From the NCBI RefSeq assembly GCF_005048855.1, contig NZ_SUME01000001.1, positions 868,001 through 932,000 on the forward strand: a stretch of 64,000 nt of DNA, given 5' to 3'. Position 1 is the stretch's first letter, and the number at the start of each line of letters is the position of its first letter. The translations under genes and the position numbers were made by a program. The DNA comes from Sphingobacterium olei. Lineage in GTDB: Bacteria > Bacteroidota > Bacteroidia > Sphingobacteriales > Sphingobacteriaceae. Under the pieces are notes generated by a model. That model did not search any database. It was not told where the DNA came from and was given only the letters and a program-made list of their open reading frames with translations. Below, in pieces: positions 54,405 to 62,123 of the stretch.

Positions 54405-55484
54405 ATGAGCCTAAAAGATTTTAAAGGTGTATTGACAGGTGATCAAGTACAAGAATTATTTGAACTAGCAAAACAACATAAGTTTGCGTTGCCTGCTGTA
54501 AATGTAATCGGAACAAATTCCATAAACGCTGTAATGGAAACGGCAAAGGCAGTTAATTCTCCTGTAATTATACAGTTATCAAATGGTGGAGCACAATTTT
54601 ATGCTGGAAAAACATTAAATAATGATGGTTTGAAAGCTTGTATTCTAGGCGGAATTTCTGCTGCTCACCATGTGCATTTATTAGCAGAGCACTACGGTGT
54701 AGCTGTTATCCTGCACACCGATCATGCTGCTAAAAAGCTGTTACCATGGATCGATGGTTTATTAGACGCAGGTGAAAAATTCTTTGCTCAAAATGGTAAA
54801 CCATTATTTTCTTCTCACATGCTTGATCTTTCCGAAGAATCTATCGAGGAAAATATTGAGATATCTAAAAAATATTTGGAACGCATGAAACCACTCGGTA
54901 TGACAGTGGAAATTGAGTTGGGTGTTACGGGAGGAGAAGAAGACGGTGTAGACAATTCAGATGTAGATAGTTCTAAATTATATACACAGCCTGAAGAAGT
55001 AGCATATGCATATGAAGAATTATCTAAAGTTTCTGACAAATTTACAGTAGCAGCAGCCTTTGGTAATGTACATGGTGTATATAAGCCAGGTAATGTAAAG
55101 CTGCAACCTATTATTCTTCAAAATTCACAAGATTATATTCGTGAAAAATACAGCTTGACTGCAGAGAAGCCAGTTAATTTTGTATTCCACGGTGGCTCTG
55201 GTTCTTCTCCTGAAGAAATCGCGGAAGCAATTTCATACGGTGCGATCAAAATGAATATTGACACAGATATGCAATGGGCATTTTGGGATGGTATCAAAGG
55301 TTATGAAGCTAAAAACCACGACTATCTTCAAGATCAAATTGGTAATCCTGAAGGGGCAGATTCTCCAAATAAAAAATACTATGATCCTCGTGTATGGTTA
55401 CGTAAAGGTGAAGAAGCATTTGTTACCCGGCTTAAACAGGCTTTCGAAGAATTGAATGCAATTGACGTGAATAGTAAATTGTAG
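54405..55484 (+). CDS. fba: Fructose-bisphosphate aldolase, class II
   Basis: Zinc-dependent aldolase of glycolysis and gluconeogenesis, 359 residues, close to the E. coli FbaA length. Motifs: FALPAVNVIGTNSINAVMET, VILHTDHAAKKLLPW with the zinc His and catalytic Asp, ELGVTGGEEDGVDNSDVD, AAFGNVHGVYKPGNVKL with a zinc His, and FVFHGGSGSSPEEI with the third. NIDTDMQWAFWDGI follows. It is monocistronic, with an upstream dyad and a terminator. Confidence 0.97.
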   Translation: MSLKDFKGVLTGDQVQELFELAKQHKFALPAVNVIGTNSINAVMETAKAVNSPVIIQLSNGGAQFYAGKTLNNDGLKACILGGISAAHHVHLLAEHYGVAVILHTDHAAKKLLPWIDGLLDAGEKFFAQNGKPLFSSHMLDLSEESIEENIEISKKYLERMKPLGMTVEIELGVTGGEEDGVDNSDVDSSKLYTQPEEVAYAYEELSKVSDKFTVAAAFGNVHGVYKPGNVKLQPIILQNSQDYIREKYSLTAEKPVNFVFHGGSGSSPEEIAEAISYGAIKMNIDTDMQWAFWDGIKGYEAKNHDYLQDQIGNPEGADSPNKKYYDPRVWLRKGEEAFVTRLKQAFEELNAIDVNSKL

Positions 55485-55506
55485 GAGATACATACAACTA
55501 CCGTCA

Positions 55507-55540
55507 GAAAGAAGGAGAAGCGATTGTTTCTCCTTCTTTC
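55507..55540 (+). terminator. Terminator after fba
   Basis: GAAAGAAGGAGAA (55507-55519) and TTCTCCTTCTTTC (55528-55540) are perfect reverse complements with an eight-base loop, followed by ATTTT. Confidence 0.75.
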
Positions 55541-55743
55541 ATTTTAAGGTTAATTTTAAAATGTAGTTGTAATCCAAAATGGAAGGTTCAATAGCAAAAT
55601 CCTCATTAGAAAATTAAACCAAGTATCTTCACCGCAGGTAATTTCCTTGATCTTGATTTTATGTAAATTTTATTAAATATCCAATGAGAAAATAATTCAT
55701 TGTGCTTTTTTTTCTTTACCTTGACAATAGTTCAATCAGCAAT

Positions 55744-56625
55744 ATGTATAAGGAACGATTTTTAAATTTTTTGACGTTCGAAAAACGGTTTTCAGCACAT
55801 ACCATAAGTGCTTATGCAAAAGAAATCGACTGCCTATTGGATTTTATAATTCGAGAAGATGTCAAATTTGAAGAGGTGGATTATAAATTGTTGAGATACT
55901 ATTTTTCAACACTCAAGGAAGTAGGAAAGGAGGCAATATCTGTGAATAGATCCATATCTGCTATTAAATCGTATTATAAATTCTTACAGCGTGAAGGCAT
56001 TGTACTCCAAAATCCTGTTCGTCTCATTAAAGCACTAAAAACACCAAAAAGGCTACCTATTGTCGTGGAAAAAGATAAGATAGTAGCCCTTTTGGAGAAT
56101 ATGGAATATACAACAGAGAGTTTCGAAGGTCAAAGGGACTATGTCATAATGGAACTGTTATTTGGTACGGGAATTCGCCTGTCAGAATTATTAAAAATAA
56201 AAGAGAAAGATGTTGATATTTTCAACAAAAAAATTCTTATATTCGGTAAAAGGAATAAAGAGCGTTTTGTTCCTTTGCATTCAACCTTATTGGCGGAACT
56301 TAAATCGTACTTAGTAAAGAAAGTAGATCAAAATTTTGAAAACAAAACAGAATACCTTATCGTTACTAAAGAAGGAAAGCCTGCGTATGCAAAATTGATT
56401 TACAGAATTGTAAAAAATTATCTTAGTATGATTACTTCCCAGAAGAAGAGAAGTCCTCATATTTTGAGACACAGTTTTGCTACGACATTATTAGATAATG
56501 GCGCAGATTTGAATGCTATAAAGGAATTATTAGGTCACGCAGGATTAGCAGCTACACAAGTGTACACGCATAATTCGGCTGAGCGTTTAAAGTCAATTTA
56601 TAAACAAGCCCATCCAAAGGCTTAA
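55744..56625 (+). CDS. Tyrosine recombinase (XerC/XerD-like)
   Basis: The 293-residue protein has the length and layout of Xer recombinases that resolve chromosome dimers: an N-terminal SAM-like DNA-binding domain (FEKRFSAHTISAYAKEIDCL) and a catalytic domain with all residues: Arg in LFGTGIRLSELL, Lys in the KRNKERFVPLH hairpin, HxxR in SPHILRHSFATTLLDNG, His in LLGHAGLAATQ and nucleophile Tyr in VYTHN. The ATG at 55744 is chosen since the longer frame adds 14 unlikely residues. hpf follows after 13 bases. The setting is chromosomal, with no phage genes, so it is not an integrase of a mobile element. Confidence 0.93.
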   Translation: MYKERFLNFLTFEKRFSAHTISAYAKEIDCLLDFIIREDVKFEEVDYKLLRYYFSTLKEVGKEAISVNRSISAIKSYYKFLQREGIVLQNPVRLIKALKTPKRLPIVVEKDKIVALLENMEYTTESFEGQRDYVIMELLFGTGIRLSELLKIKEKDVDIFNKKILIFGKRNKERFVPLHSTLLAELKSYLVKKVDQNFENKTEYLIVTKEGKPAYAKLIYRIVKNYLSMITSQKKRSPHILRHSFATTLLDNGADLNAIKELLGHAGLAATQVYTHNSAERLKSIYKQAHPKA

Positions 56626-56638
56626 AAAAGGAGGAAAA

Positions 56639-56983
56639 ATGAATATTACTGTGCAATCAATCAAATTCGATGCAGATCAAAAATTGGTAGACTTTATCAA
56701 GAAAAGGGCTAACAAATTAGACCAATACTTAGATAATATCATTGAAGGGGCATGTTATCTCCGATTAGAAAATGTAGAAGATGAGGCCAATAAGATAGTA
56801 GAATTGAAGTTAAATATTCCCGGCAATCAACTGTTTGCCAAATCTCAGGCAAAGACCTTTGAAGAAGCTACTGATATTGCGGTAGAATCGTTGAGGAGAC
56901 AGATTAATAAACACAAAACGAAAACACGCACCAATGCGAGTAATCATAAGGAATTGCTTACGACAGAGGGAGAAGAATTTTAA
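56639..56983 (+). CDS. hpf: Ribosome hibernation-promoting factor, short HPF/RaiA type
   Basis: A 114-residue protein of the short HPF/YfiA family that binds the 30S subunit and silences ribosomes in stationary phase. NITVQSIKFDADQKLVDFIK, then YLDNIIEGACYLRLENVEDE and AIDVAVESLRRQINKHKTK-like AVESLRRQINKHKTKTR are family landmarks. A strong Shine-Dalgarno AGGAGG lies four bases before the ATG, which is rare in this phylum. It is co-transcribed with the Xer recombinase and followed by an intrinsic terminator. Confidence 0.93.
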   Translation: MNITVQSIKFDADQKLVDFIKKRANKLDQYLDNIIEGACYLRLENVEDEANKIVELKLNIPGNQLFAKSQAKTFEEATDIAVESLRRQINKHKTKTRTNASNHKELLTTEGEEF

Positions 56984-57010
56984 TATATTTAGTATTAATG
57001 TAATTTTTTG

Positions 57011-57040
57011 AAACGGTCTATTTTTTAGACCGTTTTTTTT
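57011..57040 (+). terminator. Intrinsic terminator after hpf
   Basis: AAACGGTCTA (57011-57020) and TAGACCGTTT (57026-57035) form a perfect stem with loop TTTTT, and the T-run continues to 57040. Confidence 0.9.
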
Positions 57041-57049
57041 ATTATTTAT

Positions 57050-57080
57050 TTGGATTAATTCTTAATAAGTTTTACTTTTG
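57050..57080 (+). promoter_or_regulatory. Promoter TTG-N20-TACTTTTG of the small Cys-rich protein gene
   Basis: TTG (57050-57052) and TACTTTTG (57073-57080) fit both boxes of the Bacteroidota promoter with 20-base spacing. The ATG at 57127 is 46 bases after the -7 element. Confidence 0.65.
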
Positions 57081-57126
57081 TGACACAAATCGAATATTTC
57101 AATCTGATATAAAAAGAATTTATAAG

Positions 57127-57495
57127 ATGATCTGTCCATTAGCAAATGTAGAAGAAGTTTTTAAAACTGAACGTGGGGCTGTCTACCAATGTAGTCGCAA
57201 AAATTGTTATTGGTTAGATTTTAATTGCACAACGACTGCTTTTAAGGTAAGTGACTTATTCATGTTTAAGAAAAGGATAGATTGCATAGATATCGAAGCG
57301 ATGCTTAATGACTCTTCTCGTTCTTCAGATTTTGAAATAGTAATGCCTTTTCGTACCGAACGTTGTTTTATTCTTTCACCTCAAGACATCTTAAATCTTA
57401 GGGAGATACTTTCGGGTGCTAAATTCATGCTAGAGCTCAATGGTTCCATCAAACAATTCCTAAGACATGGCCACTACAGTGCAATTGTCGCTTAA
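57127..57495 (+). CDS. Small Cys-containing hypothetical protein (DUF6686-like)
   Basis: A 122-residue soluble protein. The N-terminal half carries Cys 3, Cys 22, Cys 27 and Cys 33 within YQCSRKNCYWLDFNC, which could bind a metal; the second half (FRTERCFILSPQDILNLREI) is helical. It resembles a small Bacteroidota-only family that I recall as DUF6686; the match is not certain. It has its own promoter and lies just upstream of ferritin, so a link to metal handling is possible but unproven. Confidence 0.7.
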   Translation: MICPLANVEEVFKTERGAVYQCSRKNCYWLDFNCTTTAFKVSDLFMFKKRIDCIDIEAMLNDSSRSSDFEIVMPFRTERCFILSPQDILNLREILSGAKFMLELNGSIKQFLRHGHYSAIVA

Positions 57496-57603
57496 TTTCT
57501 TTCTTTATAATTATATTGATTCTAAATAAGTTACACTTCTCACTCCTTAATTTAGACTGAATTTGTATTGCAGTTTTTTAGTTCCATGATGAGACTTATA
57601 CCT

Positions 57604-57638
57604 TACATTTGTATAAACAATACAAGAATATTATTGTT
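57604..57638 (+). promoter_or_regulatory. Ferritin promoter -7 TACATTTG with overlapping dyads
   Basis: TACATTTG (57604-57611) matches TAnnTTTG and lies 57 bases before the ATG. A perfect dyad TTGTAT-aaaca-ATACAA (57609-57625) overlaps its 3' end, and a second pairing AACAATA/TATTGTT (57616-57638) competes with it. These could be an operator or alternative leader stems. Confidence 0.45.
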
Positions 57639-57668
57639 ATATAAATGAATCTTTAAAGTATAGGGTAT

Positions 57669-58196
57669 ATGAAAGACTTATTAAAATTAAAATCATCGTT
57701 ATCTGAAAATATCGAAACTATATTAAATGCTCAAATTAAGGTAGAAGCACATTCTTCTGCGCTATATTTGGCTATGTCGGCTTGGTGTGACGATCAAGGA
57801 CTAGATAATGCGTCCAAATTCTTTGCAAAACAATCAGATGAAGAACGCACACATATGCTGAAGTTATTTAACTATGTAAGTAACCGAGGTGGAAGGGCGA
57901 TATCACCGGAAATAACAAATATTCCTGTTGACTTTGAATCTTTCCGTGGCATTTTCGAACAAACGTTAGAGCAAGAGATGTTCGTAACGGAACAGTTTAA
58001 CAATATTGCAGATCAATGTGCCAAATCAAAAGATTACGTTACATTTAATTTTGTGCAGTGGTTCTTAGAAGAGCAGGTAGAAGAAGAGTACGTAGCTCGT
58101 CGTATTTTAGAATTGTTCGATGTAATTGGAGAAGAGGGAACAGGTCGATGGGAGATTGACAGACATTTGGTGAAAGTAGTTTTTGATGGCGAATAG
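57669..58196 (+). CDS. ftnA: Ferritin (non-haem, FtnA-type)
   Basis: Iron-storage protein with ferroxidase activity, forming 24-mers. The 175-residue length and the four-helix pattern fit FtnA. Ferroxidase ligands are visible: Glu in IKVEAHSSALYLAMSAW (about residue 26), Glu/His in SDEERTHMLKLFNYV (about 59-63), and Glu in EQTLEQEMFVTEQFNNI (about 103). QWFLEEQVEEEYVARRI supplies the fourth-helix acids. It has its own promoter with dyad elements and a terminator; iron control is expected but no Fur box was recognised. Confidence 0.95.
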   Translation: MKDLLKLKSSLSENIETILNAQIKVEAHSSALYLAMSAWCDDQGLDNASKFFAKQSDEERTHMLKLFNYVSNRGGRAISPEITNIPVDFESFRGIFEQTLEQEMFVTEQFNNIADQCAKSKDYVTFNFVQWFLEEQVEEEYVARRILELFDVIGEEGTGRWEIDRHLVKVVFDGE

Positions 58197-58215
58197 TCAT
58201 TAAATTATTAATAGG

Positions 58216-58250
58216 AAACGGGTTATTATAATTAATAACCCGTTTTTTTT
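58216..58250 (+). terminator. Intrinsic terminator after ferritin
   Basis: AAACGGGTTATTA (58216-58228) and TAATAACCCGTTT (58233-58245) are perfect reverse complements with loop TAAT, followed by a T-run to 58250. Confidence 0.9.
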
Positions 58251-58341
58251 ATACCATATTTTTTTTATTATCGTTATTGTAATACAATACTAAATGATAA
58301 TATTTTGTATATTGAACTAATTAGAAAATTTAATTATTGAA

Positions 58342-61092
58342 GTGCATTTGCTCCACCAAAAAATAGCGTGTTTCTTGTTGACAATTATTGGTATACTGAC
58401 TACCAATAATGGATTGGCACAGTCCGCTAACAAGACTTTCTACGGTACTGTGGTGGATAGCACGGGTACACCGCTAAAATCTGTAAGTGTAAGGCTCAGC
58501 ACCAACCTGGATACGGTCACTCAGATGACAGATGAAAAAGGTCAATACCGATTCAAAAATATAAAGGGTAATAATTTATACATTACGTATAGTATGTTGG
58601 GGTACCAGATGGCCAGTAAATCGTTGTTTTCTATCGAGGCCAGTAGTGAAATATTATTGCCAACGATAGAGTTAATACCCTCCAGTTTCTTGATCAAGGA
58701 TATTAATATAGTAAAGGTTATACCCATTGTGTTTAAACAAGATACTACCCAATTTAATTTTAACGCGTACAAGTTTAGAAAAGGAGCATTATTGGAAGAA
58801 GCATTAAAAGGTTTAGCTGGATTTCAAGTAGGAAGAGATGGTTCGGTATATTTCAATGGCAAGACTATAAATCGAATTGAAGTAGACAGCAAACCTTTTT
58901 TTGGAGGGGATGTTCTTACGGCTACACGTAACCTGCCTGCAGACTTTGTTCAAAATATTCAGGTAATAGACTTTTATGGTAATGGCGCCCAACAAACCGG
59001 GATGAAGGATGGAGATTCTGAAAAAATAATCAATATAACGCTAAAAGAAGATCGTAAAAAAATATATTTTGGACAACTTACCGCAGGTGGTGGCACGAAT
59101 GAACGGTATATCGGTAGTTTTGGTATTAACAAGTTTAACGATGGAGAAGAAGTTTCCATCATCGGATCCATCAATAATACCAATACAAATCTTTTTTCTT
59201 TCGGTTCATTAACCGGCGGAGAAAGAGATCGATCTTTATTGGAAATTGGAGATTATTCTGATCCAACAGATGGCCTTAATAATGTCAATTCCATAGGAAT
59301 AAATGCATCCCGAAAGATCGGGAGTAACACCAACTTAAATGCTTCTTATAGCTTTATCCGCCAGGAAAATTCTACCGAAGGACATTCTGAACTGACATCT
59401 ACCTATATCGGCAATACGATTAGAAGGATAGAAGACTATGCTATCAATACGGTAGATTTAAACCACCGGATTAAATTCGACATGGAAACGAGGTTTAAAA
59501 ATAAGGATGCCCTGAAAGTCGGAGGAAATCTATTGTTTAATAAACAAATAGCAACGAATACAAAAGATACCGAACTAAGGAATTACGATTCGAAAAACTT
59601 AGGTACATATCAAGATTCGACGACGCAGGAGAATCCAAATGGAGAACTGGAAATACTATATTCTAAATACTTTGACAAAAAGGGACGTAAACTGATCGGA
59701 AACCTACACTTGAGTTCAAATGATAATAGCAGAAAAGAAGTAGCCCGAGAATATTACCAAGTGTATGATCTGTCTGACAATACACCGATTAATACAGAAT
59801 TCTCACAAAATCAATTTATCAATATTAAGAATATTACCAGTAGCTCAAAAGCAGAAGTAACATTTGTCGAACCGTTCTTTGAGAAAAGCTTATTTGAATT
59901 TAGCTATTCTTTCGATATAACACAGATCGATGCGATTCGTCTTGTTGAAGATAGATTAGTAAACAATCCATCTAACTCAATTAAATATATTGATTCATTA
60001 ACAGTTGATTACAATTATTTTTTCAGAAGCAACCGTACGAGCCTAAATTATCAATTCGCTCCTAATAATAAGTTTAGATTAAATGTAGGATTTGCCGTAC
60101 AACCGCTGTTATTGCAGGGGAAATTACCTCGGGAAGAAGTCGAATATAAGTATGAGAATGTAAATTTAATCCCTTCTGCAAATATTATTTACAGATTCAG
60201 TAATGAGATGGATTGGCAAATCGATTATAAAGGGAAAAACAATCAACCTAATTTTCATCAAATTATCCCAGTTACTGATAATACCAATTCACGTAATATT
60301 ATAGTCGGTAACCCGGAGTTAAAAGCTGAGTTTTCGCATCGTATTTCTACTACATTTCGTAAGACAATGGCGTCTACGGGTCAATATTTAGAATCTAATT
60401 TAGCGTATAACATTGCAATCAATAAGATTGTTAGCGATAAACGGTCTATCGATAACTCAACAATACAAGAAACCTCCTTTAAGAACACAGGAGGATATTA
60501 CGACATGCGTTGGTACTATATATTTAATACCCCTCTATTTACAGATGACATACAACTAGATTTAACGGGTAATACTGATTATTATAACAATCTTTCTTTT
60601 ATTGATGACCGGAAAAGAACGACAAGACAGCTATTTTTTAATCAGGCTTTACAGGTGCGTTATCAATGGTCCGATTATGTTGAATCTGTTGTAAATGCAA
60701 ACTACATGCTTAATAACGCACAATATGATATTCCTTATCGTACGGAAATCAACGCACATAGCTTTTTGGTAGGGGTAGGCGCAAAAGGTTATTTTAATGA
60801 TCATATCTCGTTAGGAATGGAAATGTCTCAACGGTTCAATGACGGATATACAAGCACATTCATGAACATTAATCCTACGATAATGAATGCATTTGTAGAA
60901 TTCACCTTTTTACCAAACAACCTAGCATTACTACGTATCCAAGGGTTTGATTTATTTGATAAGAATAAAAGTATGGGCTTTACCTCTGAATATATCGGAA
61001 ATGATGTATATGAAGCGCGCAATAACAGGCTAGGTAGATATTTCATGCTTTCACTGAACATGCGTTTACAAAAATACCCGAAAAAGAAATGA
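58342..61092 (+). CDS. Outer-membrane beta-barrel receptor with carboxypeptidase-like N-terminal domain
   Basis: The 916-residue protein has a signal peptide (LLTIIGILTTNNGLAQ), then a CarboxypepD_reg-like domain (FYGTVVDSTGTPLKSVSVRL, TDEKGQYRFKNIKGNN) and a plug-like domain (EEALKGLAGFQVGRDGSVYF, FFGGDVLTATRNLPADFVQN), then a large barrel ending SLNMRLQKYPKKK. It belongs to the outer-membrane beta-barrel family related to TonB receptors. The start is probably the GTG at 58342, as no ATG precedes the signal peptide. The stop overlaps the start of the quinone reductase gene (ATGATGA), which suggests an operon. Ligand unknown. Confidence 0.85.
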   Translation: MHLLHQKIACFLLTIIGILTTNNGLAQSANKTFYGTVVDSTGTPLKSVSVRLSTNLDTVTQMTDEKGQYRFKNIKGNNLYITYSMLGYQMASKSLFSIEASSEILLPTIELIPSSFLIKDINIVKVIPIVFKQDTTQFNFNAYKFRKGALLEEALKGLAGFQVGRDGSVYFNGKTINRIEVDSKPFFGGDVLTATRNLPADFVQNIQVIDFYGNGAQQTGMKDGDSEKIINITLKEDRKKIYFGQLTAGGGTNERYIGSFGINKFNDGEEVSIIGSINNTNTNLFSFGSLTGGERDRSLLEIGDYSDPTDGLNNVNSIGINASRKIGSNTNLNASYSFIRQENSTEGHSELTSTYIGNTIRRIEDYAINTVDLNHRIKFDMETRFKNKDALKVGGNLLFNKQIATNTKDTELRNYDSKNLGTYQDSTTQENPNGELEILYSKYFDKKGRKLIGNLHLSSNDNSRKEVAREYYQVYDLSDNTPINTEFSQNQFINIKNITSSSKAEVTFVEPFFEKSLFEFSYSFDITQIDAIRLVEDRLVNNPSNSIKYIDSLTVDYNYFFRSNRTSLNYQFAPNNKFRLNVGFAVQPLLLQGKLPREEVEYKYENVNLIPSANIIYRFSNEMDWQIDYKGKNNQPNFHQIIPVTDNTNSRNIIVGNPELKAEFSHRISTTFRKTMASTGQYLESNLAYNIAINKIVSDKRSIDNSTIQETSFKNTGGYYDMRWYYIFNTPLFTDDIQLDLTGNTDYYNNLSFIDDRKRTTRQLFFNQALQVRYQWSDYVESVVNANYMLNNAQYDIPYRTEINAHSFLVGVGAKGYFNDHISLGMEMSQRFNDGYTSTFMNINPTIMNAFVEFTFLPNNLALLRIQGFDLFDKNKSMGFTSEYIGNDVYEARNNRLGRYFMLSLNMRLQKYPKKK

Positions 61093-62069
61093 TGAAGGCA
61101 GCGGTAATAAGTAAATTTGGTGAACCTGAAGTTTTAAAAATTGAGCAGCGTGATATTCCAAAGTTAAAAGCAGGATATGTATTGATAGAGGTATATGCTG
61201 CGGGAATTAATCGTCCTGATATTTTCCAACGCAGAGGAAATTATCCTGCTCCGGCTGAAGCAGTCCAAGATATTCCCGGATTGGAAGTAGCAGGTAAAAT
61301 AGCTGCTGTTGGAGAAGGAGTAGACGATTCGCGAATAGGAGATAAGGTAATGGCTTTACTAGGTGGTGGAGGATATGCTGAATATACCGTTGTCCACATT
61401 GGCAGTTGTATTCTGATACCCAAGAATCTTAGTTTTATTGAAGCCGCAAGTTTGCCCGAAACTGTTTTTACAGTATGGCACAATGTTTTTCAAAGAGGAA
61501 AGCTAAAGAATGGAGATCGCTTATTGGTTCATGGTGGATCTGGTGGTATTGGAACTACAGCAATACAGTTGGGGGCTCTATTTGGAGCAAAAGTATATAC
61601 AACAGTTGGATCTGAAGAAAAGGGTGCTTTTGCAAAAACCTTGGGTGCGTTTGATTTTGTAAACTACCATAACATTGCCTTTGAAAAAGCATTGAGCAAT
61701 GAAAAAATAAATATAATTCTAGATAGTATAGGAGGCGACTACTTCGCAAAAAATTTCGATCTTCTCGAAAGTGATGGAACCTTGGTGTACATCAATGCGA
61801 TGAAGGGAGCCAAGGTTGAAATGAATTTATTAAAATTAATGCAGAAGCGGATCTATCTAACCGGCAGTACACTTCGTGCACGTGATGAGAACTTTAAGGC
61901 TAAGCTAGCTCGGGAAATCGAAAAAAAAGTAATCCCGTTGCTCGTGGATGGTAAATTCAAAACCAATGTCCATGCGGTTTTTCCATTGGAAGAAGTAGTC
62001 AAAGCACATCAACAGATGGAAGATGGAGACTTTATGGGAAAAATAGTTTTAAATTTTAAGGCTAAATAG
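61089..62069 (+). CDS. NAD(P)H-quinone oxidoreductase, zinc-independent MDR type
   Basis: A 326-residue medium-chain reductase of the QOR/PIG3 group. YAAGINRPDIFQRRGNYPAP (about residues 36-55) and EVAGKIAAVGEGVDDSRIGD are the catalytic-domain landmarks, and LLVHGGSGGIGTTAIQLGAL (about 142-161) is the NADPH-binding motif. No structural zinc cysteines are present. It reduces quinones or enals with NADPH. Two start codons ATGATG are possible (61089, 61092); the first overlaps the preceding stop by four bases. Confidence 0.93.
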   Translation: MMKAAVISKFGEPEVLKIEQRDIPKLKAGYVLIEVYAAGINRPDIFQRRGNYPAPAEAVQDIPGLEVAGKIAAVGEGVDDSRIGDKVMALLGGGGYAEYTVVHIGSCILIPKNLSFIEAASLPETVFTVWHNVFQRGKLKNGDRLLVHGGSGGIGTTAIQLGALFGAKVYTTVGSEEKGAFAKTLGAFDFVNYHNIAFEKALSNEKINIILDSIGGDYFAKNFDLLESDGTLVYINAMKGAKVEMNLLKLMQKRIYLTGSTLRARDENFKAKLAREIEKKVIPLLVDGKFKTNVHAVFPLEEVVKAHQQMEDGDFMGKIVLNFKAK

Positions 62070-62092
62070 TTTTAGCATTTACATTTATTCCT

Positions 62093-62100
62093 TATCTTCG
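62093..62100 (+). promoter_or_regulatory. Putative -7 element TATCTTCG of the GH92 gene
   Basis: One mismatch to TAnnTTTG, 23 bases before the ATG at 62124; the same octamer stands before the GH43 gene (38242-38249, minus strand). No TTG is seen at -33 spacing. Confidence 0.35.
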
Positions 62101-62123
62101 TCCTAAGAATAAACCTATATATT

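Noticed and set aside
55744..56625. Phage or transposon integrase
   Set aside because: It has Xer length, all catalytic residues, an hpf neighbour and no att-like repeats or mobile genes nearby.
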